From assembly GCA_032160705.1 (NCBI GenBank), contig JAVHVE010000057.1, positions 62,001 to 126,000 on the forward strand: a DNA stretch of 64,000 nucleotides, given 5' to 3'. The translations under genes and the position numbers were made by a program. Below the pieces are notes generated by a model, which was not told the DNA's origin, did not search any database, and was given only the letters and a program-made list of their open reading frames with translations. This document shows positions 33,057 to 43,828 of the stretch, piece by piece (positions within the stretch are counted from its first letter, which is position 1; each line of letters starts with the position of its first letter). This DNA comes from QHXM01 sp032160705 (GTDB taxonomy: Bacteria > Acidobacteriota > Blastocatellia > Pyrinomonadales > Pyrinomonadaceae).

Positions 33057-34487
33057 TTAGTCGTTCAGCCGAATGGAACTGAGCACGGTGCGAAATGCTC
33101 CCTGGAAACTGCTGTATTGATTCTGCGGCGCGACGGCGATCATGTAGAACAACTGCCCGTTGCGCAACAGGGTCGTATAAACAGAGATAGTTTCAGGGCG
33201 TCCCGTTGCTTCATTGACGTTTGACAAATTGATGGCGAGCGCGTTGCGCCCGCTGATATTGCCGCGCTGGTACTGACTCTGCTGGCGCAAATTTCCATTG
33301 CCCTGCGCCAGAGAGTTGATGAAGGCATCGGTCGCTTGCCGGAGGTTTCCGCCATTCGACTGCGCGATGCCGACGTTGACACCGTGCGTGAAGACGGTCT
33401 GACCCTGAGCCTGTCCGAACGCCCCTTCAGGTGAAAACCACACGGAGCTTTGGCTCTCGCTCAACTCGCGCCAGTTGTCCGGGTAGCTCAGGCTGAAATA
33501 GTTGCCGCCGTTGAACTGCCGGTAGCGGGACGAAGGATAACTGACTCGCCCGCCGATGTTGCCCGATGGATAGTTCGACGGGTAGTTGCCGCCGCTGGTC
33601 GGGTAACGCTGCCCGCTGCGCGCGATCTCTTCCATTGATGGAGCGCGCCCCTGCCCGCGCAGGCGTTGCTGAATGCTGGCGAACTCGTTTGAGTTGCGAA
33701 TCGGATTCTCAACCCTCAGCATCGCAGCTTCCTGGTTGATGCGCTCGTAACGATTGGCCGGATTCGGGTGGCTGCTCAGGAATTCAGGCCCACCGCTTCC
33801 GCCCTGTTGCTGGATGGTGCGGAACATATTCGCCAGATCGCGCGGATCATATCCGGCTCGCGCCATAATCTGCGCGCCGAGGATGTCTGCTTCCGTCTCA
33901 TACTCGCGGCTGAATTTCAGGAAGTAAGCGCCAACCGCCACCTGGCTGCCCTGCCCGATAACTGCGCCGGGCGCTCCGCCGATCACCGCACCGGCAATCG
34001 CGCCGATGCCTGACAGGATGGAATACTTCTGAGCCTTGGTCGCTTGCGCCGTGCCGTGACGAAGCGCGACGTGGCTCAACTCGTGCGCCATCACGCCCGC
34101 CATTTCGCCTTCTGTGCGAGCGGCTTCGATCATCCCGCGATTGACGTACATTGGCCCGCCCGGCAGTGCGAACGCATTAATCTCGCGCGCGTTGACCACT
34201 TTGAAGAAATATCTAAATTCAGGATGCTGAAACTCCTGTGGAATAGCAGCGACGAGGCGCTGGCCGACGCGCTCGATGTAATACTGCACGGCCTCGTCGT
34301 TCATGATAGGCAATTGCTGCTCGACTTCGGCTGCCGCCTGCCGACCGACCTGAACGTCGTCCGAGACCTGGTACTTGTTGCTGTGATAACTGATCCTAGT
34401 CTGCGCGAACACCGGCGTCGCAAACAGCACCAGAGCCATCAACCACATGATGAATCCCTGCATGCGGCGATAATTGTTAATCTTCAT
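33057..34487 (-). CDS. Secreted M48-family metalloprotease
   Basis: A 476-residue protein with signal peptide (about 1-29, VFA-Q). The M48 core has HELSH (H135-E136-xx-H139), the downstream glutamate in SREYETEADILGAQIMARAGYDP, and NPANRYERI. A Gly/Ser/Tyr-rich linker (about 290-330) leads to a C-terminal domain (about 335-475) resembling the lipid/OMP-associated region of periplasmic M48 proteins. BepA-like periplasmic quality control is plausible, but no TPR is seen. Confidence 0.88.
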   Translation of the reverse strand: MKINNYRRMQGFIMWLMALVLFATPVFAQTRISYHSNKYQVSDDVQVGRQAAAEVEQQLPIMNDEAVQYYIERVGQRLVAAIPQEFQHPEFRYFFKVVNAREINAFALPGGPMYVNRGMIEAARTEGEMAGVMAHELSHVALRHGTAQATKAQKYSILSGIGAIAGAVIGGAPGAVIGQGSQVAVGAYFLKFSREYETEADILGAQIMARAGYDPRDLANMFRTIQQQGGSGGPEFLSSHPNPANRYERINQEAAMLRVENPIRNSNEFASIQQRLRGQGRAPSMEEIARSGQRYPTSGGNYPSNYPSGNIGGRVSYPSSRYRQFNGGNYFSLSYPDNWRELSESQSSVWFSPEGAFGQAQGQTVFTHGVNVGIAQSNGGNLRQATDAFINSLAQGNGNLRQQSQYQRGNISGRNALAINLSNVNEATGRPETISVYTTLLRNGQLFYMIAVAPQNQYSSFQGAFRTVLSSIRLND

Positions 34488-34564
34488 TCGTCTCCCTCCT
34501 CCGCGCGCGCTTAAAGAAGATCAAATCTTCGCTCGCGCATCGCGTCCCTTTGTCTTTGCAAAAG

Positions 34565-34614
34565 TTAAAAAAGAGCGGCGCACTCTCAAAATAAATCGAG
34601 GGTGCGCCGCTCTT
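34565..34614 (-). terminator. Terminator after the DUF885 gene
   Basis: Bases 34573-34588 (GC-rich) pair with 34599-34614 in a 16-bp, nearly perfect stem with a 10-nt loop. On the minus strand the stem is followed by TTTTTAACTTTT. It lies about 120 nt downstream of the stop at 34735 and fits an intrinsic terminator for the DUF885-PrcB gene. Confidence 0.8.
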
Positions 34615-34734
34615 CTAAAACTTCCGTCTCTCCCCCGATATTTTTATCACTACTCATCAATTCGCATCCGTCCGTGTGCGCATTTTCAGTGGCGTATAGT
34701 TTGATGAAACAGCGCATAGATGGGTTGGCCTTGT

Positions 34735-37023
34735 TTAACCTCTGCGGCCACGCCGTCTACGTCGCTGTGGGGGAGAGCTTCGCTCCTTTACGTTACGATT
34801 TTGTTCTATTTTGTTTACCTCACCATCAAACTTTACACTCACGCCTTCGGGCGGGCGCGGAATCGAAACGGCGACGAAGGGCGAGGTGAGGGCTTCAGTT
34901 ACCATATCTCCGGGCTGCGGACGCTGTTCGTTGACGCGCACGATGAGCGCTGTGCCCTCGCGCCGGATTTCGGCAACCGAAATACCGTAGCCTCCTGTGT
35001 TCTTGCGTCCCTGATAGGCAATCACGACAGCGCGCGTATTGAAATTCACTTCCGGCATTGAAGCTGTGCTGCCTCTGCCGATTATGTCCCACGCGCTCGA
35101 CCAATCATTCTGATTCGTGATGAGTTGAAGATAACGCCCGCCTTCATAGCGGCTGTTGTAGCCTGTGGCCAGCACGGAGAAATCAACTGCGCGCTGTGGC
35201 TCAACCGCGTTATTTGAATTTGCATCAATGTCAGCACTCGCCTCGCCCAGCATCGCCAGCCTGATGATTTTCACGGGCGGCATCCCGTAACTGAGCAGGC
35301 GATCATGAAACACATTCAGGCTGAACGCATCACCCAGGCGCGCATGATAGTCCTCGCGCAGTTTTAAGATTTGCATTTTACCAAGCGTGTAAACCAGATA
35401 AGTCGGGTCGAGAGTTCCGCGCCGCGCCTCGCGTTCGGCGTTGACGCGTTCCTGATAGCCTTCGCGCATAAAGAAGTCCACGCCCTGTTCGTAGGTCATC
35501 CCCGCCGTGTGCAACCGCAGACCAACGAGATAGCGGCACAGGCGCAGGAGCGCCAGGTTCAACTGCGCGAGGCGGAGCTTCGGATTATTGCCGCCGAAAC
35601 CTTCGTCGAGCAGCATCTGCTCACAGTAGTGCCCCCAGCCTTCCGTGAAGCTCGCCGACGAGAGCGCAGCGCGCACGCGCGAGGATGACCGCTTCAAGGC
35701 GAGATATTGGTAGTAGTGACCCGGATAGACTTCGTGGATAGAGATGATGGGCAGAGCATAACGATTGTAGAAACTCAAGTGCTCGTCCTTTTTTCTCTCG
35801 TCCCATTCGGCGTCTGGCGGCGTGACGTAATAGTAGGCTTCCGTCGCGACGCGCTCGAACGCGCCCGGCGAATCCATCGAAGCAAAGCTGGTCGAACGCG
35901 CATATTCCGGGGTTTCATTAACCGTTAAATTTTCGCGCGCAGGCGGCGTCAGAATATTTTCCGTGCGAACGAAAGCGCGGATGCGGTCAAGCTCGGCGCG
36001 CGTGTCGCCGACCAGACCATCAGCCGATGGATGATCGCGTCCCAGCGCTCTGAGAGCCGCAACTATCCCTCGGCCTGGCGCAATCTCTTCAGCCAATGCG
36101 CGCATCTCCTCCTGCGTGCGCCGCAACTCTCTTTCACCGTCGGCGATCAGTTGATGGATGGGCGTCTCGACCATCTCGTCGTAGAGCAGCTTGCGGCGAT
36201 AGTTTTCCGCGCCGACGGCGAAGTTTCCCGTGGAGCGTGGACTGAGGTCATGCTCAAGCCATTCGGTGAATGCACGGAGCGCGCTGATGACATTGCCGTT
36301 CGCCGTCTCAAACTCTGTTTTCCGCGCGGCGCTCATTTGACCGCCACCCGCGCGCTCGATCATCTGCGGCACAACGCGCGAGAAATAGTCAATGCTTCCA
36401 CGCACCTGAGCAATGGCCGTTTCGGTGTAGATGCGCGGCGGAGCATCCAGATTGTCGCGCGCTTCATTTAACAGCCTGGCAATCTCGCGCTCGCGCGCCA
36501 GCACACTATTGAGTCTTTGCTCGATGGGCGCGTAATTGCGCTTGAGGATGTTGTCAACGCTCGCGGAAATCAGCCGGTTATAAAGATTCGGGTCGCGCTG
36601 CCATGTGCGTATGTCCTGAAGTTCGAGAAGCTGCCCGCGCGCGTGCGACGCGAGCACCAGATAATCGTAGCGCGCTTCCTCCGGGAGAACTAAAGGGTTG
36701 ATGCGTGTGAGCAGGCTGATGGTCTCGCGCAGGCGGCGCGTTTCGCGCGCCACCGCTTCGCGGCTGCGAGTTTCAAGTTGAGAATCGTACTCGTGCAGTC
36801 CCGCAGCAGTCGCCCGCGTCGGATTGAAACTGTAGTAGCCCTTCAGATAGTCGTCCGCGATTTTGTTAAAGCGTGCGGTCACGTAAGCAGAGCTTGAGCT
36901 GGCGGGCGGAAAGTTGCGGGGCACGGGACGACGACGACGCTGCGCAGCGACCTCCATTGAAGGCAGCAGCATACTCACCAGAACCGAGAGCATGAGCAGC
37001 AGGACGGAAAGTTTCCTTTTCAT
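34735..37023 (-). CDS. Secreted DUF885 metallopeptidase-like protein with C-terminal PrcB-like domain
   Basis: A 762-residue protein with signal peptide (1-27, VAA-Q). The large helical DUF885 domain (about 45-590) contains the zinc-peptidase-like motif HEVYPGHYYQ near residue 430 and SFTEGWGHYCEQ. After about residue 610 a separate domain follows: WDIIGRGSTASMPEVNF, VVIAYQGRKNTGGYGISV, then R-P-x-P-G-D-M-V-T-E-A-L-T-S-P, which matches the PrcB C-terminal domain. The last 20 residues are a basic Arg-rich tail. DUF885 proteins of this length normally end before the PrcB part. Confidence 0.82.
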   Translation of the reverse strand: MKRKLSVLLLMLSVLVSMLLPSMEVAAQRRRRPVPRNFPPASSSSAYVTARFNKIADDYLKGYYSFNPTRATAAGLHEYDSQLETRSREAVARETRRLRETISLLTRINPLVLPEEARYDYLVLASHARGQLLELQDIRTWQRDPNLYNRLISASVDNILKRNYAPIEQRLNSVLAREREIARLLNEARDNLDAPPRIYTETAIAQVRGSIDYFSRVVPQMIERAGGGQMSAARKTEFETANGNVISALRAFTEWLEHDLSPRSTGNFAVGAENYRRKLLYDEMVETPIHQLIADGERELRRTQEEMRALAEEIAPGRGIVAALRALGRDHPSADGLVGDTRAELDRIRAFVRTENILTPPARENLTVNETPEYARSTSFASMDSPGAFERVATEAYYYVTPPDAEWDERKKDEHLSFYNRYALPIISIHEVYPGHYYQYLALKRSSSRVRAALSSASFTEGWGHYCEQMLLDEGFGGNNPKLRLAQLNLALLRLCRYLVGLRLHTAGMTYEQGVDFFMREGYQERVNAEREARRGTLDPTYLVYTLGKMQILKLREDYHARLGDAFSLNVFHDRLLSYGMPPVKIIRLAMLGEASADIDANSNNAVEPQRAVDFSVLATGYNSRYEGGRYLQLITNQNDWSSAWDIIGRGSTASMPEVNFNTRAVVIAYQGRKNTGGYGISVAEIRREGTALIVRVNEQRPQPGDMVTEALTSPFVAVSIPRPPEGVSVKFDGEVNKIEQNRNVKERSSPPQRRRRRGRRG

Positions 37024-37123
37024 CTACTCAGAAATTCTCTTCAGCGACGGAAGACCCGAAATACTGTGCAGGGGGAGATAGCCTAAGGGAGAGCTTAACA
37101 CAGAAGAGGCACAGACGAAGAAA

Positions 37124-37246
37124 AGTGGTCAGTGGTCAGTGGTCAGTTAAAGACAAGAAGAATAAAAGCAAGAAGGCAGTAGAGACGTGTCTGGTCTTTA
37201 CTGCCTTTTGTCTTTCTTTTAACTGACCACCGACCACTGACCACTG
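37124..37246. repeat. Heptameric inverted repeat R9
   Basis: Left-arm units are AGTGGTC (three copies from 37124); the right arm (37219-37245) carries GACCACT/GACCACC. A second, inner stem (AAGGCAGTA with TACTGCCTT) lies within the loop. It ends 4 nt before the stop of the DUF4870-like gene (37250). Confidence 0.9.
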
Positions 37247-37249
37247 CTT

Positions 37250-37903
37250 TTATTTTTTTTCTTTTCCCTTCAGCTTCTGGGGATCAATTCGCTCGTTGAG
37301 CAACTCGGTCAGATCGTCAACCGCCGCGACGTGTACGCCTTCGCCCTTCCAGACACGAATCATGGCGATGATGAAGAGCACTGTGGAGGCAGCCCAGAAG
37401 ATTTTTCCGCCGATGGTCGCCCCGGTAATACTCTCCAGAAGGTTGAAGGCGAGTTTGATGACCACCGCCGCCAGATGCAAGGCCAGACCTTGAGCCGCAT
37501 GAAAACGGGCGCGCGGTTCGCTTCTGGGCGTGAGGAATAATTCCAGAACTCCTGCCACCGCGCCGATGAAAAAAGGAGCGTAAGGCAGCGCCAGCGTGAT
37601 GTTCTCCGGCAAACCCAATCCCGGAACGGTGCGCTTTGCCGACGGCACAGTTGCCGCAGGCGACATCTTGACTGAAGTCGCCTCCATTGGCTGAGGGGGA
37701 TAGCTTGGCGGAACGTTAATGGACGGGTAAGACATGGGGATTGAAGAGTCATAACGCTTCGTCGGCGCTTCAGCGTCCCAACGCTCTTCCGCTTTCTTCG
37801 GCAGAGGCTCGACAGGACGCGCTTCTCCCCACGCATCATCAGCGTCGCGGGCGTAATCCGGGTCGAGCGGATTCGTGTCGTACTTGGTCTTCTTCTCTTT
37901 CAT
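37250..37903 (-). CDS. DUF4870-like small membrane protein
   Basis: A 217-residue protein. The N-terminal 95 residues are charged then Pro/Ser-rich, without a signal. Three to four hydrophobic segments follow (about 100-190), with RFHAAQGLALHLAAVVIKL, the typical DUF4870/Tic20-like middle helix motif. The tail is Lys-rich. Function unknown. It is last in the operon aspS - acyl-CoA dehydrogenase - M67. Confidence 0.72.
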   Translation of the reverse strand: MKEKKTKYDTNPLDPDYARDADDAWGEARPVEPLPKKAEERWDAEAPTKRYDSSIPMSYPSINVPPSYPPQPMEATSVKMSPAATVPSAKRTVPGLGLPENITLALPYAPFFIGAVAGVLELFLTPRSEPRARFHAAQGLALHLAAVVIKLAFNLLESITGATIGGKIFWAASTVLFIIAMIRVWKGEGVHVAAVDDLTELLNERIDPQKLKGKEKK

Positions 37904-37940
37904 TGCCGGAAACTACTTACGAAATCAGGGCAGGTTCGGT

Positions 37941-38411
37941 TCAGGCGTTCTCTGGAGAATCCGCGACCGCGTATTCGACCTGCTCCCAGGAAGCGTCGCG
38001 CTCCGAAATACGAAACGCGCGCAGATTGGAAGCTCCCGCGCCCAGGCCGATGATAAAGTAAATGGCGGACGGATAATAGGCGAGGCGCACATCCGTTTCC
38101 GAAGGGACAGGCTCTTTTGCGCGAGGGTGGGAATGGTAAATACCAAGAAGCTCTTCGCCGCGCTCGCGCATGCGTCGTTGCGCGGCGAACAATTCTTCCG
38201 GCGCGGCCTCGTAACCCACGAGCGGGTCACGCGCGGCGTTGCGTAGACGATAGATTGCCCGCACCCTTTCATCTTTGCCGCCGACAAGCCCGCAGCATTC
38301 AGCCGGACTCTGTTCGCGCGCATGTGCGAGCATTTCATCCAGGTGCTCGCGCAAGAGCAGGATGGGAGTTGGGAGTTGGGGATTGGGGGTTGGGGAGAAA
38401 TCAGTTGCCAT
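37941..38411 (-). CDS. M67-family JAMM metallopeptidase-like protein
   Basis: A 156-residue JAB1/MPN-fold protein. The JAMM signature is complete: Glu in SPAECCGLVGG (about residue 35), HSHP, and PSETD (H-x-H-x10-D). Bacterial M67 proteins of this type act in sulfur-carrier processing or deubiquitinase-like cleavage. Residues 2-16 (ATDFSPTPNPQLPTP) are encoded by repeat R14; the family fold begins only at ILLLREHLDEM, so the start codon and N-terminus were supplied by the repeat or the true start differs. Confidence 0.83.
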   Translation of the reverse strand: MATDFSPTPNPQLPTPILLLREHLDEMLAHAREQSPAECCGLVGGKDERVRAIYRLRNAARDPLVGYEAAPEELFAAQRRMRERGEELLGIYHSHPRAKEPVPSETDVRLAYYPSAIYFIIGLGAGASNLRAFRISERDASWEQVEYAVADSPENA

Positions 38412-38421
38412 TTTCCATCCC

Positions 38422-38448
<27 letters not shown>
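38363..38448. repeat. Heptameric inverted repeat R14 spanning two gene ends
   Basis: Left-arm units GGGAGTT/GGGGATT/GGGGGTT (from about 38366) face a right arm of CCATCCCCT/ACCCCCC character (to about 38445). It contains the start codon and first 15 codons of the M67 gene, and the last codons (QGMEAGG) and stop of the acyl-CoA dehydrogenase gene. Confidence 0.7.
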
Positions 38449-39612
<1,164 letters not shown>

Positions 39613-39639
39613 GGTAGTCTCCTCAACAATTCCTTAATT

Positions 39640-41445
39640 TTATTTCACGATCTTGAGTTTCAATTCTTCCAGTTGCGCCAGATCAATTTCGCCCGGCGCT
39701 TCAATCATCAGGTCGGCAGCCGAGGCGGTCTTCGGGAAGGCCATCAGGTCGCGGATGTTCTCGATGCCGGTCAGCGCCATCAGGAGGCGTTCGATGCCGG
39801 AGGCGATGCCGCCGTGTGGTGGTGTGCCGAATTCGAGCGCGTCGAGGAAGAAGCCGAAACGCTCGCGCGCTTTTTCCGGCGTCAGTCCCAGCACTTTGAA
39901 GATGAGCGCCTGCACGTCGCTCTGGTGAATACGAATGGAGCCTCCCGCAGCCTCCACGCCGTTGACGACAGTATCGTAAGCCTTCGCGCGCAGGCGTCCG
40001 AGCAAGTCTGTTTCGCCCTCTTCGACCGCGCGGCGCAGGAGCGGCAAGTCTTCATCGAGCGGCGAAGTGAACGGGTGATGCATCGCGTAGTAACGTCCGT
40101 CCTCCTCGTTGTACTCGAACATCGGAAACTCCGTCACCCACAGCGGCGCATAAACATTTTCCGGGATCAACTTTTCGCGGCGCGCGACTTCGTTTCTGAG
40201 AGCGCCGAGGCTCGCCGCTACGACTTTCGGCTTGCCCGCGACGATGAGCACGGCATCGCCAACGCCCGCTTCAGCAATTGTCGCCAAGCGTTCTATCGTT
40301 TCCCGCCCCAGCACTTTCAAAAGCGATGAAGAGATTTCATCACCAAGTTTGATCCAGGCAAGCGCGGAAGCATTGTAACGCTTAACGAACTCCTGCAACT
40401 CGTCCAGAACCTTTCGTGAAAGAGATGCGCCGCCTGTGACGACCAGCCCCTTGATTTCTCCGCCGCCCGCGAGAGTCGAAGCGAAGGGGGCGAACGTTGT
40501 TCCCTCCAATGCACCCGATAGATCGCGCAACTCCATCCCGAAACGCAGGTCTGGTTTGTCCGAGCCGTAACGACGCATGGCTTCCGCGTAGGTCAGTCGC
40601 GGAAACGGCGCAGGCAAATCTACGCCCGTCAATTTAAAGACGCGGACGAATAATCCTTCGATGAGGTGGTACACCTGCTCGGTCGTGGCAAAGCTCAGCT
40701 CAACGTCCAGTTGCGTAAACTCCGGCTGGCGGTCTGCCCGCAAGTCTTCGTCGCGGAAGCAGCGCGCAATCTGGTAATACTTATCCAGCCCGGCGATCAT
40801 GCACAGTTGCTTGAAGAGTTGCGGCGATTGCGGCAGAGCGAAGAACTTGCCCGGCTGGATGCGCGAGGGCACGACGTAATCACGCGCGCCTTCGGGCGTG
40901 GATTTAATCAGGATCGGCGTCTCGATTTCCGTAAAGCCCTGCGCGTCCATGTAGCGGCGAATCTCCGCGACCACCTTGTGGCGCAGACGCAAGTTCGCCT
41001 GAAGCTGCGGGCGACGCAAATCAAGGTAGCGATACTTCAAGCGCAGGTCTTCGCTCGCCAGTTGATCCGAAGAGGTCGGCTCAATCTGGAACGGGGTGGT
41101 GCGCGCATCGTTGAGAATGAGAATCTCACGCGCGCTGGCTTCCACGTCGCCGGTCGGAATTTTCGGGTTGCGCTGATTTTCGGCACGCAACACGACTTCA
41201 CCCGTGACGGCGATGACGTACTCGCCGCGCACCTCTTTGGCCTTCGCGTGCGCTTCACGCGCGGTCTCTTCGTTAAAGACGACCTGCGTGATTCCGTCGC
41301 GGTCGCGCAGGTCAACGAACGTCAACGGCCCGAAGTCGCGCCGCCTCGCCACCCAACCCATCAAGGTCACGCTCTTTCCGACATCTTCATTGCGAAGCTG
41401 GCCGCACGAATGCGTCCGCTCTGTGTTTCCTAAATTATCCAGCAT
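39640..41445 (-). CDS. aspS: Aspartyl-tRNA synthetase
   Basis: A 601-residue class IIb synthetase of the bacterial type. OB-fold anticodon domain (about 10-115, with GWVARRRDFGPLTFVDLRDR), catalytic core with QSPQLFKQ and motif 2 FRDEDLRADRQPEFTQLD, an inserted GAD domain (about 290-420) and motif 3 GIASGIERLLMALTG near 540. Whether it also charges tRNA-Asn cannot be decided by eye. First gene of the reverse operon. Confidence 0.97.
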   Translation of the reverse strand: MLDNLGNTERTHSCGQLRNEDVGKSVTLMGWVARRRDFGPLTFVDLRDRDGITQVVFNEETAREAHAKAKEVRGEYVIAVTGEVVLRAENQRNPKIPTGDVEASAREILILNDARTTPFQIEPTSSDQLASEDLRLKYRYLDLRRPQLQANLRLRHKVVAEIRRYMDAQGFTEIETPILIKSTPEGARDYVVPSRIQPGKFFALPQSPQLFKQLCMIAGLDKYYQIARCFRDEDLRADRQPEFTQLDVELSFATTEQVYHLIEGLFVRVFKLTGVDLPAPFPRLTYAEAMRRYGSDKPDLRFGMELRDLSGALEGTTFAPFASTLAGGGEIKGLVVTGGASLSRKVLDELQEFVKRYNASALAWIKLGDEISSSLLKVLGRETIERLATIAEAGVGDAVLIVAGKPKVVAASLGALRNEVARREKLIPENVYAPLWVTEFPMFEYNEEDGRYYAMHHPFTSPLDEDLPLLRRAVEEGETDLLGRLRAKAYDTVVNGVEAAGGSIRIHQSDVQALIFKVLGLTPEKARERFGFFLDALEFGTPPHGGIASGIERLLMALTGIENIRDLMAFPKTASAADLMIEAPGEIDLAQLEELKLKIVK

Positions 41446-41506
41446 AAGTCCGAGTTTGAATCATCAATATAATACCGAGATGCAGAATAAAAGAAGGTCA
41501 GCGATG

Positions 41507-41584
41507 AACCACTAACGCACACGAAACAACACAAAGATTAGCTCAATTCTGTTTCGTGTTTCTTCGTGTGATTTAGTGGTTCGT
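41507..41584. repeat. Inverted repeat R17 (non-heptameric type)
   Basis: The left part (GAACCACTAAC..., with CACACGAAACAACAC) and the right part (GTGTTTCTTCGTGTG, TTTAGTGGTTC) are near reverse complements. It lies between aspS and the convergent-side gene at 41641-43704. It resembles the heptameric elements in layout, but a 7-nt period is not evident. Confidence 0.7.
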
Positions 41585-41640
41585 CTCCTTCCTCTCTTTT
41601 AACGGCAACCCGGTATAAGTTTCGAGAGTTGAATGAAAGA

Positions 41641-43704
41641 TCATTGTAAAAGTCTAAGCGCCAGGTCTGGCACAAACGTGAGCGGGTCTTTCTTCTTCAT
41701 CTGCGCGTACATCTCGCGCAGAGGCTCTTTGGCCTTTGTCGCGGAAAGCTGAACGAGCCCGTCCAGATGGCGGCGATCAAGATTCGCTTTCATCCGCCAC
41801 AAGCGCATCGCATCATCCACCGCGCCCTCGCGCGCCGCAACTTGTGCAACGCGGGGGAGATCATAAATCAATTGTCTTCCCGTCAAAGGTGTGCGGTCGA
41901 ACAGCAACTTTTCGGCAGCCTGCCAATCGCCCGCGTCAAGGTATGCAGAGAATAAACTGCTGACAGCCTGTTCTTCCCAGAACGCAGCCGCCTCATCACG
42001 CCCCTCCTTGATCTGCCTGAGATAGCCGATTAGCAACGGCACGGCGCGGCGCGATTCATTGCAGGACAACATGACTTCGGCCAGGCGAAAGGCGCGCGAC
42101 GGCGAGCCGCTTTTCGTCAATTCTTCCAGTTGCGTCCAGTGGCTTGCTTTCCGCTCCGGCGACACACTTTCGCGGCAGACAACTTGAGCAATCAACCACC
42201 CTTCCTCGTTCGCCCACGCATGACGCGCCGCCAGCATCCGTGACAGCAAATCTTTTTCCCCGGCAAAGAGCGAGTCCCGCAAATCATCAAGCTCGAATTC
42301 ATTGTCAGTGATGATTTGCGCCACACCGAAAGCGTACTCTGTTTCCGGCGGCGTGGCCGTGAATTCTCGCCTCAAGGCTTCCTTGATCTCGCCGCGCCAC
42401 GCCTTTCGTTTTTCGTCATCGCCCATGTCTCTGGAAGCAACGAAAAGCGCAAAGTCCATCAGCAAGGCAAGGCGCGAGTTTGGAGTCCTTTTGTCCTGCA
42501 TCCTGATGGGCACGTGGACGAACGCCTGGCGGTAGGCATCCATCACCGCGTCATACTCTTTGCGCCCCTTGTAATAGCGGGCACGTTCCAGCCAGTAGGC
42601 AGCCGACTCCTTCTCGGTCGCTTCCTCGCGCAAAATCTTCGCCTCGACGACGCGCATTCCCGTTTGCGCCTGCACCGCGCCCGCCAGTTGATGCACATCA
42701 ACGGCCATAATGTCGTCGTCGTCCTTCATGCGGACGAGTTCTTCGATGATGGGTTGCGCCGCCTGCGGCTGCTTCATCGCCTGATAGGTTTCCGCTAGTT
42801 GCTGCTTCGTCCAGAAACGCAACTGCTTCTCCCAGTTCTTGACGCGCGGAGTAATTTGAAAACGAATGATGACCCGCTCCCGGATAAGCTGCATATCCCT
42901 TTCAGTAAAGGAAAGCTGGAGCGAATGCTCAAACAGCTTTGCCGCGACCTCCGGCAGTTCGGTTTGCAGGCGTGTGCCCATCTCGTACAACTCAAAGGCG
43001 ACGCGCGGCGTGGAAGTGTTCGTCAACCACGTCTCGAAGATACCGGCCAACCATGCGACCTTCTGCGGGTGTCCCGCTGAAGCGTTGGCTTGCAGGTAAC
43101 GAAAGACGCGCTCCATGTCTTCCGCGTGAGCTTTGACATCCGCAGCCAACGCATTGAGCAGCTCATTAACCGTTCCGAGCTTCACCCGCCAGTAGATTCG
43201 CCATTGCAACCATCCGGGATGCTGCGCGACGCGCGCGGCCAGCCATGCGTCCAACTCTTTCGCATCGCCTTCTCTCTCCCACAGGCGCAGGATGTTCTCC
43301 GCACCGGCAGCATCCACCGGCATGATGCGTTCGTAGTACATCCTTAATGCCGCCAGATCATCCTGGCCGATGATCTCTTTGACGGCTTCTGCCACTGACC
43401 AGCGCTCGGCGACGGGTGGCAGATCGGAAGCTTCCGCCAGTTGGTTGAGCGTTTGCAAAACCCTTGCGCGATGCCCGGCGCGAGCGAAGATGCCCAAGCG
43501 ACGAAGCTGTGGCACAACGCGGCTCTCAGCAGGTTCACGCGCCAGTTGATTCGCCACCTCCCCGACATCCTTTTCGAGAAGAACGCGCGTGATCTCTCGT
43601 TCCATTTGGGAGCGAGTTTGATAATCCAGAACTTGCGCGTTGATGCTCGTCAGGAGCGAAAGCAAGACGAACAGAAAGGGCAGCAATTTCGGACGGTAAA
43701 ACAT
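41641..43704 (-). CDS. Secreted helical-repeat protein of unknown function
   Basis: A 687-residue protein with signal peptide (about 1-23, INA-Q). The mature part is almost entirely helical, with repeating W/L/A patterns (WLQWRIYWRVKLGTVNELL, WLERARYYKGRKEYDAVMDAYRQAF) that recall TPR or HAT-like repeats. No enzymatic motif. Probably a periplasmic or envelope scaffold. I do not recognise a named family. Confidence 0.65.
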   Translation of the reverse strand: MFYRPKLLPFLFVLLSLLTSINAQVLDYQTRSQMEREITRVLLEKDVGEVANQLAREPAESRVVPQLRRLGIFARAGHRARVLQTLNQLAEASDLPPVAERWSVAEAVKEIIGQDDLAALRMYYERIMPVDAAGAENILRLWEREGDAKELDAWLAARVAQHPGWLQWRIYWRVKLGTVNELLNALAADVKAHAEDMERVFRYLQANASAGHPQKVAWLAGIFETWLTNTSTPRVAFELYEMGTRLQTELPEVAAKLFEHSLQLSFTERDMQLIRERVIIRFQITPRVKNWEKQLRFWTKQQLAETYQAMKQPQAAQPIIEELVRMKDDDDIMAVDVHQLAGAVQAQTGMRVVEAKILREEATEKESAAYWLERARYYKGRKEYDAVMDAYRQAFVHVPIRMQDKRTPNSRLALLMDFALFVASRDMGDDEKRKAWRGEIKEALRREFTATPPETEYAFGVAQIITDNEFELDDLRDSLFAGEKDLLSRMLAARHAWANEEGWLIAQVVCRESVSPERKASHWTQLEELTKSGSPSRAFRLAEVMLSCNESRRAVPLLIGYLRQIKEGRDEAAAFWEEQAVSSLFSAYLDAGDWQAAEKLLFDRTPLTGRQLIYDLPRVAQVAAREGAVDDAMRLWRMKANLDRRHLDGLVQLSATKAKEPLREMYAQMKKKDPLTFVPDLALRLLQ

Positions 43705-43733
43705 CGCAGTTCAACCCACGCGTGAATAAGAAT

Positions 43734-43828
43734 TTGACAGGATTAACAAGATGGACAGGATAAAGAGAAGAAGAGTTTCTTTGATTTCATATTCTTAATC
43801 TTGATAATCCTGTCAATCCTGTCTATTC
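43734..43828. repeat. Inverted repeat R10 (9-nt units)
   Basis: ACAGGATTA/ACAAGATGG/ACAGGATAA units on the left face AATCCTGTC units on the right. Here the period is about 9, unlike the 7 of the other elements. The right arm holds the stop codon of the DUF1572 gene (43823-43825). Confidence 0.8.
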
